From Microlunatus soli (GTDB taxonomy: Bacteria > Actinomycetota > Actinomycetes > Propionibacteriales > Propionibacteriaceae), in contig NZ_LT629772.1 in NCBI RefSeq assembly GCF_900105385.1, positions 6,324,001 through 6,388,000 of the forward strand: 64,000 nt of DNA, in the 5' to 3' direction. Under the pieces are notes generated by a model, which saw only the letters and a list, made by a program, of their open reading frames with translations, did not search any database and had not been told where the DNA came from. Positions within the stretch are counted from its first letter, which is position 1. Each line of letters opens with the position of its first letter. Below, piece after piece: positions 33,647 through 42,007 of the stretch. A program made the translations under genes and the position numbers.

Positions 33647-33770
33647 CGTGATGATCCCTCTCGGAAGCAGAACGAACGGAACACCTACCGTACCCCGCAC
33701 ACGTCGTAGCCATCGCACGTGGTACGGCTTCGGTAGATAAAGCAGCCGGACCAGCACTTGGCCAGGATGA

Positions 33771-35087
33771 TCATCGAACAGGTGTCGGGTTGCCGCGCAG
33801 CGGCAGGGATTCGTAGCCACGCAGGACGAACGTCGGCCGTCGTGGGGCCTCGCCGGCAGGCCGCAGGTCACCGAGTTGATCAAGCAGAGCAGTGATCATG
33901 ATCTCGCCTTCGAGCCTGGCCAAGGATGCGCCGAGGCAATGGTGCGGACCGGCAGCGAACGACAGGTGTCGTCTGGCGTTGTGCCGATCGATGTCCAACG
34001 ACTCGGGATCGTCGAAGACGGCCGGATCGCGGTTCGCGCCGCCGATCATCACTGAGACGGGTTCTCCAGCTCTGAGCTGAACACCCTCGACTTCGATGTC
34101 TTCGCTCGGCACCCGTGAGGTGAGCTGGATCGACGTGTCGTATCGCAGCAGTTCGTCCACAGCAGCAGGAATCAGTCCATGATCGCTCCGTAGTTGATCA
34201 AGCTGGTCGCGGTGGTCGAGCAGCGCGGCGACTCCGTTGCCGATCAGGTTCACCGTGGTCTCGAACCCGGCGAACAGCAGCAGGGTGCAGGTCGCCAACA
34301 GCTCCCGGGAGGTGAGCCGGTCCCCTGCCTCCTCGACCATGATCAACTCCGAGAGTAGATCGTCGCCGGGGTCTCGTCGTCGCTGATCGAAGAGGTCGGT
34401 GAAGTAGTCCTGCAGCGCGCGCAGGGCGTTTGTCGCCTCGCGCTCCTTGGGCGCCGGCGTCAGGGTGTCGAGATCGGCGGCCAACGCGGAACCCCACCGG
34501 CGGAACTGCTGATGATCCGGCTCCGGTATCGCGAGCAACTCGCAGATCACCGACACCGGGAAGACTCCGGCGACCTCGGACATCAGATCGAAGCTCGGTT
34601 CGGACCGCACCTGGTGCACCAGATCGTCAGCGATCCGAGTGAGCCGCGGACGCAACTCCTCCACCGCCCGGCGGGTGAAGGCCTTGCTGACCAGCTTGCG
34701 CATCCGCGTGTGTTCCGGTGCATTCATCCCGATCATGGACTCAGGGCCGATCGGCTCGATCAGCGCTCCCCTGTTCGGTGTCCCGAACAACCATCGTTGG
34801 AAGCGCTGGCCTCCCCCGGCGATCTCGTCGCGCATCGTCGTCGCGGTGAGCACTGACGGGTGCCGCAGAACTCCGTCGCAGACCGCGTGGTGTGTCGTCA
34901 ACGGGCCCATCGTTGTGCGCACCACCGGCCCCATCTCGCGCAGCCGCCGATACATCGGGTACGGGTCGTCCCGCACTGTGCTGTCGAAGATCTGCCCCAT
35001 CAGATCGCCACGCAATCGCAGCCCAGCGAGCAGGGCGGTGCGGATCCGGTCCCGGGCAAAACCTTGCACCACGTCGCCGACGTTCAT
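33771..35087 (-). CDS. cytochrome P450
   Basis: 438-aa soluble bacterial P450. I-helix LLLFAGFETTVNLIG carries the A-G-x-x-T oxygen-activation motif, ELLRYD the ExxR pair, and FAAGPHHCLG the haem loop with Cys384 as ligand. No partner ferredoxin or reductase is encoded nearby, so redox partners must come from elsewhere. ATG 35087 overlaps the stop of the TetR gene (ATGA), meaning the regulator and P450 form one coupled operon. The oxidised substrate is unknown and may also be the TetR ligand. Confidence 0.92.
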   Translation of the reverse strand: MNVGDVVQGFARDRIRTALLAGLRLRGDLMGQIFDSTVRDDPYPMYRRLREMGPVVRTTMGPLTTHHAVCDGVLRHPSVLTATTMRDEIAGGGQRFQRWLFGTPNRGALIEPIGPESMIGMNAPEHTRMRKLVSKAFTRRAVEELRPRLTRIADDLVHQVRSEPSFDLMSEVAGVFPVSVICELLAIPEPDHQQFRRWGSALAADLDTLTPAPKEREATNALRALQDYFTDLFDQRRRDPGDDLLSELIMVEEAGDRLTSRELLATCTLLLFAGFETTVNLIGNGVAALLDHRDQLDQLRSDHGLIPAAVDELLRYDTSIQLTSRVPSEDIEVEGVQLRAGEPVSVMIGGANRDPAVFDDPESLDIDRHNARRHLSFAAGPHHCLGASLARLEGEIMITALLDQLGDLRPAGEAPRRPTFVLRGYESLPLRGNPTPVR

Positions 35088-35638
35088 CCGACCGTCCCTT
35101 CATCGTTGCCCAGCAGGCCGCGCAGCACTGGAAGCAGCTGCCGCGCACTGAGCTTCTGCGCTGGTGCCACCGTCAGAGCGTGCAGGAGATGGCCGTCGAG
35201 GAACGCCGCGACCGCGCGCGATCTCGACGTGATCTTGGTGACGCCGCAGTCGGCCATCGCCCGTTCCAAGACAGTCAGCAGACCGAGGTGGCCGGACGCG
35301 ACCTGCTCCGGGTAGGCCAAGGTCATGGCCAACCGTGCTCTGGTCAACGTGGCGTCCGGTTCGGTGGTCATCCGACCGAGCCAGTTGGCCAGGACGCGAG
35401 CCAGGTCATCGATCGATTTCAGGTGCTCGGGTGGCACCGTCGCCCAGAGTTCGCGACTGCGTCGCTCCAACTCGTCCAGCACGCCTCGAATCAGGCTGTC
35501 CCGATCGCGGAACACATTGGCCGCACTCCCACTGGGCAAACCGGCCCGGCCGTCCACGGCTCGGTGCGTCAACCCCTTCAGCCCGCTGGTCGCCACCACG
35601 TCCACGGCGGCTTGCACCAACGTCTCGCGACGCGTCAT
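35084..35638 (-). CDS. TetR-family regulator of the P450 gene
   Basis: 184-aa TetR regulator. The N-terminal helix-turn-helix (VATSGLKGLTHRAVDGRAG, about 15-33, continuing to VFRDRDSLIRGVLDE) is clear, and the rest is a helical ligand domain. It precedes the P450 and overlaps it by 4 bp. A palindrome ACAACA-N2-TGTTGT lies 12 bp before its ATG and a TAGACT -10-like box about 6 bp before it, so the transcript may be leaderless and autorepressed. Confidence 0.9.
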   Translation of the reverse strand: MTRRETLVQAAVDVVATSGLKGLTHRAVDGRAGLPSGSAANVFRDRDSLIRGVLDELERRSRELWATVPPEHLKSIDDLARVLANWLGRMTTEPDATLTRARLAMTLAYPEQVASGHLGLLTVLERAMADCGVTKITSRSRAVAAFLDGHLLHALTVAPAQKLSARQLLPVLRGLLGNDEGTVG

Positions 35639-35649
35639 GAAGCCAGTCT

Positions 35650-35663
35650 ACAACAAATGTTGT
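35650..35663. promoter_or_regulatory. probable TetR operator
   Basis: ACAACA (35650-35655), two bases, TGTTGT (35658-35663): a perfect 6-bp dyad between the TetR start (35638) and the divergent nucleotidyltransferase (35720). It overlaps the upstream part of the presumed TetR promoter. Confidence 0.55.
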
Positions 35664-35719
35664 TTCGGTGTCCTTCGGGATCGATCCCTTCCCAAAGCCA
35701 TTGCGGATGGAGATAATCG

Positions 35720-36556
35720 GTGGCCGTGATGACCGATTGGCTCGACACGCTCCCCCTGCCGTGGCAGCGCCGATGCATCGAAACCGCGATCGAGATCCTG
35801 CCGACGTGCCAGGGCGTCCGGGCGGTGTGGGTCGCTGGCAGCCTCGCCCGTGGAGAAGGCGACCAGTACAGCGATGTCGACCTCAACTGCCTGATCACCG
35901 ACGACTCGATCCCGTTCTGGCGCGCGCAGTGGAGCGAAGTCGTCGCGCGGTGTGTCGGCAACCTGACGCTCAGCCGGACGATCAACGATGCGATCATCGG
36001 CGGATTCAGCCTGACCAGCAACTGGGAGCATGTGGATCTCATCCTGCATCCGCTCACCTCCTTCGCCCACCGGCCGACCGACCACCGAACGCTCTACGAT
36101 CCGGATCGACTGATCGAGAGCGCCCCAAGATCAGCTGCAGCCGAACCGCAGATGGACGTCGGCGACATGAGCGAGTTCTTCTTCTACCTGGCGGGCAGTT
36201 TCGCCACCGTGATCGGGCGCGGCGAGCTGGCGCTGGCCCAGGACGCGGTCATTGATCTGCGCCGATGGCTGGTTCGGCTGATGCTGGCGGAGAACCGATT
36301 GCAACCGTTCGGCGGTGCACGGCGGCTCAATCCGCTGCTGACGGCCGAACAACGAGCAGAGCTGGAGCACGTCGGAGCGTTGGCATCCCTGGACGACGTC
36401 ACGGCGGCCGCCGCCGCCATCTTCTCCAGCTTCGCCAGCAGAGCCGAGCGGATCAGCCGACGCGACGGGATCGAGTTTCCCCAACAGATGTACGAGGTCA
36501 CCCGGCATCATCTGCATCAGAGTCTCGGCGTCGATGGGCCAGCGCCCGCCGGCTGA
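35720..36556 (+). CDS. nucleotidyltransferase-fold protein (aminoglycoside-type)
   Basis: 278-aa protein. VWVAGSLARGEGDQYSDVDLNCLI, spread over 37-59, holds the G-S and D-x-D motifs of the DNA polymerase beta-like nucleotidyltransferase superfamily. The C-terminal half is helical, as in aminoglycoside nucleotidyltransferases and related toxins. It would transfer a nucleotide to a small molecule or protein; the target is unknown. GTG 35720 has GGAG 7 nt upstream; ATG 35729 is an alternative. Its 3' end overlaps the convergent hydrolase gene by 59 bp. Confidence 0.8.
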   Translation: MAVMTDWLDTLPLPWQRRCIETAIEILPTCQGVRAVWVAGSLARGEGDQYSDVDLNCLITDDSIPFWRAQWSEVVARCVGNLTLSRTINDAIIGGFSLTSNWEHVDLILHPLTSFAHRPTDHRTLYDPDRLIESAPRSAAAEPQMDVGDMSEFFFYLAGSFATVIGRGELALAQDAVIDLRRWLVRLMLAENRLQPFGGARRLNPLLTAEQRAELEHVGALASLDDVTAAAAAIFSSFASRAERISRRDGIEFPQQMYEVTRHHLHQSLGVDGPAPAG

Positions 36557-37514
36557 CACTGCGGATCTGGCGCGCCACGAGGTCCGGACGCTCGACGTGG
36601 ATGTAGTGGCCGGAATCCGGCACCACGACGTGCGTGCCGGCAGTGGCTGCGATCAACGCCTCCTGCGCAGCGATCACCGGCGCGACATAGATCGACGGTC
36701 GTCCCTTGGTTGCGGTCAAGGTGGCGACCGGGATGCTCGGCCAGATGGCGTTGTCGCGGCGCTCGCTGATCTTGCCCAGGCTGCTCAGGATCATCGGGAA
36801 TTCGTCGATGGAGACCCGGAGCTGATCATCGGTCTGCCGATGTGAACGGCCGGCCTCCACGAGCAGCGACCGGATCGTGGGATCAGCTGTGGCACCACGG
36901 GCAACCGACTGGTCCAGCTGCGCCGCCGAGCTCAGTACCTCGGGACTGCGCGGATCGTCGCCGGCCGGCACGGCCGGGTCGGAGAACGTCGCCCACTCAC
37001 CGATGGCATCGGGATCCGGAGGATCGAGCCAGAGCGCTTCATGGGATGGGTCGACCAGGACCAGTCCCGCGACCAGATCGGGACGCTCCCAGGTCGCCAG
37101 TTGGGCGAGCAGGCCACCCCAGCTGTGCCCCACCAGCACCGACGGACCGGGACCTGCTGCTTCGACGATCGCTATCAGGTCGGCCAGCTGCGCGTCGAGG
37201 CTCAGCGGAGCCGGATCGCTGGCACCGCAACCGGCGCGGTCGTAGGCGATCACACGGTGGTCGGTCGCCATGGCGGCGAAGCACGCCGCCCACGTCGTGG
37301 ATGGCGAGCCGGCCCCGGCTTCGAAGATGATCGCCACGGGCCCGGTGCCTGCTTCCAGCCAACGCAACCGGCGTCCGCCGCGGTCGATCTCGCGACGATC
37401 AACCGCTGCACCAAGAAGTGCACCGAACGCGACGACCGCGCTGTCCTGCGTCGCATCCACTGTGGGCAACCGTTCCGCCTGGTCGCTGTCGCGGCGCAGG
37501 CCGCCGTCTGTCAT
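36498..37514 (-). CDS. alpha/beta hydrolase
   Basis: 338-aa alpha/beta hydrolase. VLVGHSWGGLLAQLA (127-141) carries the nucleophile Ser131; VIAYDRAGCGASDP is the segment after strand 4; VPDSGHYIHVERPD supplies the catalytic His; and LVLVDPSHEALW follows strand 6. No signal peptide is evident, although the first 40 residues are poorly conserved in look. Activity is probably an esterase, lactonase or proline iminopeptidase-like reaction. ATG 37514 (MTDGGLRRDSDQ) is used. Confidence 0.85.
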   Translation of the reverse strand: MTDGGLRRDSDQAERLPTVDATQDSAVVAFGALLGAAVDRREIDRGGRRLRWLEAGTGPVAIIFEAGAGSPSTTWAACFAAMATDHRVIAYDRAGCGASDPAPLSLDAQLADLIAIVEAAGPGPSVLVGHSWGGLLAQLATWERPDLVAGLVLVDPSHEALWLDPPDPDAIGEWATFSDPAVPAGDDPRSPEVLSSAAQLDQSVARGATADPTIRSLLVEAGRSHRQTDDQLRVSIDEFPMILSSLGKISERRDNAIWPSIPVATLTATKGRPSIYVAPVIAAQEALIAATAGTHVVVPDSGHYIHVERPDLVARQIRSVSRRALAHRRRDSDADDAG

Positions 37515-37646
37515 CGCGATCACGCTAGTGGGCTGGAAGCCGACGCGTCCATCGCATTGTTCCGGACCTTCGCCCCTACCGGTCCTCGGTAGCGGTCGAT
37601 CACGCTGAAGGCGTACCAGTTGTCCAGCCCCCGTCAGTGAGGAACC

Positions 37647-38075
37647 ATGCCCACCGGTCGCTTCGAACTGCGTTCCCGGCTGGCGCCGGATGCCGCGTTG
37701 GCGGTCTTGACCGATTTCGGCCCCGAGCGACCGTCCATCTGGCCGGGGATCAGCACGGATCACTACCAGGTCCATGATCGTGGTGAGGGGTGGGCCGACG
37801 TCACCGAGGGCAATGATCAGACCTGGGAACGTGTCCGCTACAGCTGGGACAAGGCGGCGGGTACGGCGACCGTCACGACGACGGATTCGAACATCTGGGC
37901 AGCCGGCTCGGGATGGACCTATCGGTTTGCTGCCGATGGTGACGGTTCACTGGTCTCGGTCAGCGTCACCCGGATCGGCAGGGCGCTGAAGGGCAAGATC
38001 ATCGCGGCGCTGCTGCCGATAGCTGCTGGCAGTGCACTCAAGAAGTCGTTCGCCGGCCCGCTGCAGACTCGGTAG
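37647..38075 (+). CDS. SRPBCC-family protein
   Basis: 142-aa protein with the helix-grip layout of the SRPBCC/polyketide-cyclase superfamily: FELRSRLAPDAALAVLTDFG at the start, alternating beta strands (YQVHDRGEGWADVTEGND; ATVTTTDSN; WTYRFAADGDGSLVSVSVTRIG) and a long C-terminal helix (KIIAALLPIAAGSALKKSF). These proteins bind or transport hydrophobic ligands. A GAGG site precedes ATG 37647. Its last 38 bp overlap the LacI gene on the opposite strand. Confidence 0.75.
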   Translation: MPTGRFELRSRLAPDAALAVLTDFGPERPSIWPGISTDHYQVHDRGEGWADVTEGNDQTWERVRYSWDKAAGTATVTTTDSNIWAAGSGWTYRFAADGDGSLVSVSVTRIGRALKGKIIAALLPIAAGSALKKSFAGPLQTR

Positions 38076-39135
38076 TGGAGCGCCGGCCGCCCGCCGGCAG
38101 GCAGCCGCAGCTCTCGCCGATCACCAGGTTGCCGCGGATCGTGATCTCGGCCGGCCCGGGCCGGTCGCCGGTCTCGATCTGTTGGACCAGCAGCCGGGTC
38201 GAGGTCCGGACGATCTCCGACATCGGCTGCCGCATCGTCGTCAACCGCGGTTGGGTATAGGCGGCAGCGGCGACACCGTCGAAGGAAACGATCGCCAGGT
38301 CCTGCGGCACGGAGATGCCGAGCTCGTAGCAGGCCCGCAGCACGCCGAACGCCTGGACATCGCTGGCCACGAACAACGCCGTCGGATGATGATCACGACG
38401 GGACCGCCGGTAAGCATCCTCGGCGAGCAGGCTGCGCAGTGCTGTCGCACCGCCGTGTTCGGTGAGGTCGGCATGGGCGACCAGGTCGGCGCCCGCTGGT
38501 AGGTCCGCGGCGCGGAGTTGATCACGCCAGACTGCTACCCGGCCGGCATTGACCGGCCAGCTCGGCGGTCCGGCGATACAGCCGATCACTTGGTGACCGT
38601 GCAGTCTCAGATGGTCGACCGCACGTCCCACGTCGTGCCGTTCGTCGGTGTGCACGCGAACGTGGGGATCGGCGCCGGTGGCCGTCCGGGCCCCGGAATC
38701 AAGGATCACGTGTGGCACGGTGTCGAGATCAACATGATCGGTCGGGAGGGATGCACCCGAGGCGATGATGAGACCGTCCATCCGCCGATCGATGAACGAC
38801 TGCAGGTGCTGGGCATCGCGTTCGGCATTGAAGCTGCTGATCGCCATCGACGCGATGTATTCGGCGGTCAGCAGTTCGCCCTCCACCATCGCCGCCAGTT
38901 CGGCGTAGAAGGGGTTGATCGGTGCCGGCAGCAACAGCCCGACCGACCGCGTCCGCCCGTGTCGGAAGGCGTTGGCCAGTTTGTTCGGACGATAGCCCAG
39001 CGTTGCGATCGCCTCTTCGACCCGCTCTCGGGCCGCCCGGGACACCGGCCGGGGTCCCCCGTTGACGACATAGCTCACCACGGCGGGCGAGACGCCGGCC
39101 AGTCGGGCGACGTCGGAGCGGGTGCTGTCGGCCAT
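38038..39135 (-). CDS. LacI-family repressor of the nucleoside operon
   Basis: 365-aa LacI-type regulator. The helix-turn-helix (TRSDVARLAGVSPAVVSYVV, about 5-24) and hinge helix are followed by a periplasmic-binding-like sensor domain (SVGLLLPAPINPFYAELAA, LFVASDVQAFGVLRA, IVSFDGVAAAAYTQPRLTTM). The conserved C-terminal half is complete. It is the last gene of the operon, one base after the ribokinase stop. Ribose, a nucleoside or a phosphorylated derivative is the likely effector. The 16-bp palindrome at 44340-44355 is its likely operator. Confidence 0.9.
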   Translation of the reverse strand: MADSTRSDVARLAGVSPAVVSYVVNGGPRPVSRAARERVEEAIATLGYRPNKLANAFRHGRTRSVGLLLPAPINPFYAELAAMVEGELLTAEYIASMAISSFNAERDAQHLQSFIDRRMDGLIIASGASLPTDHVDLDTVPHVILDSGARTATGADPHVRVHTDERHDVGRAVDHLRLHGHQVIGCIAGPPSWPVNAGRVAVWRDQLRAADLPAGADLVAHADLTEHGGATALRSLLAEDAYRRSRRDHHPTALFVASDVQAFGVLRACYELGISVPQDLAIVSFDGVAAAAYTQPRLTTMRQPMSEIVRTSTRLLVQQIETGDRPGPAEITIRGNLVIGESCGCLPAGGRRSTTESAAGRRTTS

Positions 39136-39136
39136 C

Positions 39137-40162
39137 TCAGCTCCGCGCCGCGTCCGATGCGTGCCGGTGCAGTTGTTTGATCTCGGTCTCCAGCGGGTAC
39201 GACGCCTGAGCCCCGACCCGTGTGACCGCAACCGTGCCGACCTCCACGCCGACCCGGACCGCGTCGGCGAGGTCGACATCGCCCTCGGTCAGTCGGCGGA
39301 CCAGGCCGCCGATGAAGGCATCGCCGGCGCCCGTGCTGTCGACGACCTGTGCAGCCGGTGGTGCGGCGACCCGGCCGGCAGCGTCGGCGATCGCCCAGCA
39401 GGCGCCGTCGGCTCCGAGGGTGATCACGCAGGAGCGGCTCCGAGCGGCGAGTTCCGATGCCGCTCGCAGCGCGGTGTCGGTGCTGTCGATCGCGTACCCG
39501 GTGAGGGCGGCTGCCTCGATCTCGTTGACCACCAACGGATCCGCCGCCGCCAGGACCCGGTCCGGCAGCTCGGTGTACGGTGCCAGATTGATCACCGAGC
39601 GGGCGCCGGCCCGGACCGCGGCATCCACGGCCGCTGCGATGGCGTCGACCGGGATCTCGGCCTGGACGACCAGGATCGATTGCGGTCCGGTCAAGCGGCT
39701 GACCGTTCGTGCGGTGCGCTCGGCCGAAACCGTGTAGTTGGCGCCGGGAACCACGGTGATCGCGTTCTCGCCGTCGGGCAGCACCGACACGATCGCCAGC
39801 CCGGTTCGCTCCGAGGAGTTGATCTCGATCTCACTGGTGTCCACGCCTTCGGCCCGGAGTTCGCGGATCACCAGTGCGCCGTCGTCGTCATCACCGACGG
39901 CTCCGACGAAGGTGACCGGCGCGCCGAGCCGGGCTGCGGCGACTGCCTGGTTCGCTCCCTTGCCACCGGGAAACTTCTGCATTCCCGACGCCAGGCGGGT
40001 CTCCCCGGCCGTCGGCAGCGCGTCGCAGGTGATCACGTAGTCCTGGTTGGCCGAGCCGACGACGATCACGTCGTGGCGCTCCGGTGCCGCCGTCGTTGCG
40101 GGTGCCTCGGTCACGTTGCCCTCCTGATCGGCGATCTCCGCCCGGTCGGTCGTACCTGTCAT
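39137..40162 (-). CDS. ribokinase (PfkB family)
   Basis: 341-aa PfkB-family kinase. GSANQDYVITCDALPTAGET, in the region 37-56, is the usual ribokinase start; FPGGKGANQAVAAARLG the first PfkB signature; and DSTGAGDAFIGGL the second with catalytic Asp. It phosphorylates ribose or a related pentose to the 5-phosphate, which fits ribose released by the nucleoside hydrolase of the same operon. About 30 residues at the N-terminus are an unconserved extension. ATG 40162 shares its A with the permease stop (TGATG). Confidence 0.9.
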   Translation of the reverse strand: MTGTTDRAEIADQEGNVTEAPATTAAPERHDVIVVGSANQDYVITCDALPTAGETRLASGMQKFPGGKGANQAVAAARLGAPVTFVGAVGDDDDGALVIRELRAEGVDTSEIEINSSERTGLAIVSVLPDGENAITVVPGANYTVSAERTARTVSRLTGPQSILVVQAEIPVDAIAAAVDAAVRAGARSVINLAPYTELPDRVLAAADPLVVNEIEAAALTGYAIDSTDTALRAASELAARSRSCVITLGADGACWAIADAAGRVAAPPAAQVVDSTGAGDAFIGGLVRRLTEGDVDLADAVRVGVEVGTVAVTRVGAQASYPLETEIKQLHRHASDAARS

Positions 40163-41085
40163 CACTTCTCCCCCGAGGTGGCGATCGAGCGGGCGAAGAA
40201 CCGTTGCAGCAGCAACAGGAGGATCGCCGGGACCAACGACAGCAGCAAGGTGCCACCGAACAGCTGCCCGAAGTTGAAGTCGGTGCTGGTGTAGGTCTTC
40301 GAGATCGCGATCGGCGCGACCTGTTTGGCTTCGTCGGAGATCACCAGCAGCGGCCACAGATAGGACGACCACTGGGCCAGGAAGATCAACAGCCCGGAGT
40401 TGATCAGGCTCGTCACGTTCAGCGGGAGGTAGATCCGAGACATGATCCGGAAGTCGCCCGCGCCGTCCAGGATCGCTGCCTCGCGCAAGGACGACGGGAC
40501 CCCGAGGAAGCTCTGCCGCATGTTGAACACGGCCATCCCGTTCCCGATCCCTGGCAGGATCAGGCCCAGATAGGTGTTGTTGAGGTGCAGACCGGTGAAG
40601 ATCTGGGCCAGTGGGATCGCGATCGCCTCGAACGGGATCATGAATCCGACGACCAGCACCGCGAAGATCAACTCCCGGCCGGGGAACCGGAAGACACTCA
40701 GCGCGTACGCCGCCGGTGCGGACAGTGCCAGCCCGACGACGACAGAGACGAACGCGACCAGCAACGAGTTGATCAGGTTGCGGCCGAACTGCAGGCTCTC
40801 GAACAACTGCAGGTAGTTGTCCAGCGTCCACTCGGTCGGGAACAGGGTGTGCCAGCCCAGCGGGCGGATCTGCTCGATCACTTCGTTGCCGGGGCGCAGC
40901 GAGCCGAACAGCATCCAGATCACGGGGAGCAGGAAGCCGATCGCGACCAGCACGGCCAGCGCCGTCAGCAACACGGTGAGCAGCCGTCGCTGGGTCCGCT
41001 CCGGTCGGCGTCGCCTGTCGATCACATCACCCTTCTGACTGGCTCGGACAGGGGTTGAAGTCATGGTGGTCATCGGGTCAGTCAC
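40162..41085 (-). CDS. ABC importer permease, MalG-like
   Basis: 307-aa inner-membrane permease of the carbohydrate uptake transporter-1 type. Six helices are visible after a 35-residue cytosolic N-terminus. The EAA loop that docks the ATPase reads LREAAILDGAGDFRIMSRIYLP, positions about 198-219. GTG 41085 overlaps the preceding permease stop by 8 bp; ATG codons at residues 5 and 8 are alternatives. No ATP-binding subunit gene is present in the operon, so a shared MsiK-like ATPase is probably used. Confidence 0.9.
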   Translation of the reverse strand: MTDPMTTMTSTPVRASQKGDVIDRRRRPERTQRRLLTVLLTALAVLVAIGFLLPVIWMLFGSLRPGNEVIEQIRPLGWHTLFPTEWTLDNYLQLFESLQFGRNLINSLLVAFVSVVVGLALSAPAAYALSVFRFPGRELIFAVLVVGFMIPFEAIAIPLAQIFTGLHLNNTYLGLILPGIGNGMAVFNMRQSFLGVPSSLREAAILDGAGDFRIMSRIYLPLNVTSLINSGLLIFLAQWSSYLWPLLVISDEAKQVAPIAISKTYTSTDFNFGQLFGGTLLLSLVPAILLLLLQRFFARSIATSGEK

Positions 41086-42007
41086 GCTCCCGCAGGAGCC
41101 GGAACTGGGCCGCGACGATGATCAACATGATCACGATCAGCACCAGGGTCGAGGCAGCTCCGAGATTGGGATTGGAGTAGGTGTAGGTCCGACGATAGGC
41201 GTCGAACATGAGCAACGTCGTGGAGTCCGCCGGGCCGCCGTTGGTGAGCATCTGGACCGGGATGAACAGGACGAAGTTGGCGACGGTGTCGGCCACCAGG
41301 ACGAAGAGCAGCGGTCGGCGCATCTGCGGGATGGTGATCCGCCAGAGAGTCTGCCAGGCCGACGCACCGTCGATCTTGGCCGCCTCGTAGGTCTCGGCGT
41401 TGACGTCGTTCAGACCGCCGATCAGGAACAGCATCCAGTAGCCGATGCCGATCCAGGAAGCCACCAGCATGATGCTCGGCAGCGCCTGCGTCGGTGAGCT
41501 GAAGAACGGCTGCTCGCCGAGCCCGATCACACCCAGCAGTGCATTGATCGGGCCGTCCTGACGCAGCGCGATCCCCCAGGCGATGGACGAACCCACCATC
41601 GGGATGGTGCAGGGGATGAAGACGGCCGTCCGCCACAGCCCGCGGCCGGGAAGCCGTTGGGTCAGCAACAGCGCGACGGCCATCGAACAGGCGATCTGGA
41701 CCGGGTTGATGATCAGGTTGAACAGGATCGTCCGGATCAGGGTGCCGACGAAGAAATGATCACCGAACAGGATCGCAAAGTTGTGCAGGCCGGCGAAGCG
41801 TTCCGGCGCCAGCAATCCGACGCCGTCGCGGACGAACAGACTCGATCGGATCGCGCCGCCGAACGGCAGCAACCGGAGCAGGATGATCGCGATCACGGCC
41901 GGCGCCAGGAAGGCGATGATCGTTGTGACCGGGCGGTCCAGACGGCCGCGCCGTCGTCGGCCCTGCGTCCGGCGGCCGGTGCCGTCCCGGTCCGTCGTGT
42001 TGGTCAT
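41078..42007 (-). CDS. ABC importer permease, MalF-like
   Basis: 309-aa membrane permease, partner of the MalG-like protein. A basic N-terminus (TQGRRRRGRLDR) precedes six helices. The EAA loop reads ETYEAAKIDGASAWQTLWRI (about 205-224). ATG 42007 overlaps the binding-protein stop as ATGA, so MTNTTDRDG is preferred over the upstream ATG 42022. Together with the lipoprotein it forms an uptake system for a nucleoside or sugar. Confidence 0.9.
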   Translation of the reverse strand: MTNTTDRDGTGRRTQGRRRRGRLDRPVTTIIAFLAPAVIAIILLRLLPFGGAIRSSLFVRDGVGLLAPERFAGLHNFAILFGDHFFVGTLIRTILFNLIINPVQIACSMAVALLLTQRLPGRGLWRTAVFIPCTIPMVGSSIAWGIALRQDGPINALLGVIGLGEQPFFSSPTQALPSIMLVASWIGIGYWMLFLIGGLNDVNAETYEAAKIDGASAWQTLWRITIPQMRRPLLFVLVADTVANFVLFIPVQMLTNGGPADSTTLLMFDAYRRTYTYSNPNLGAASTLVLIVIMLIIVAAQFRLLRERD

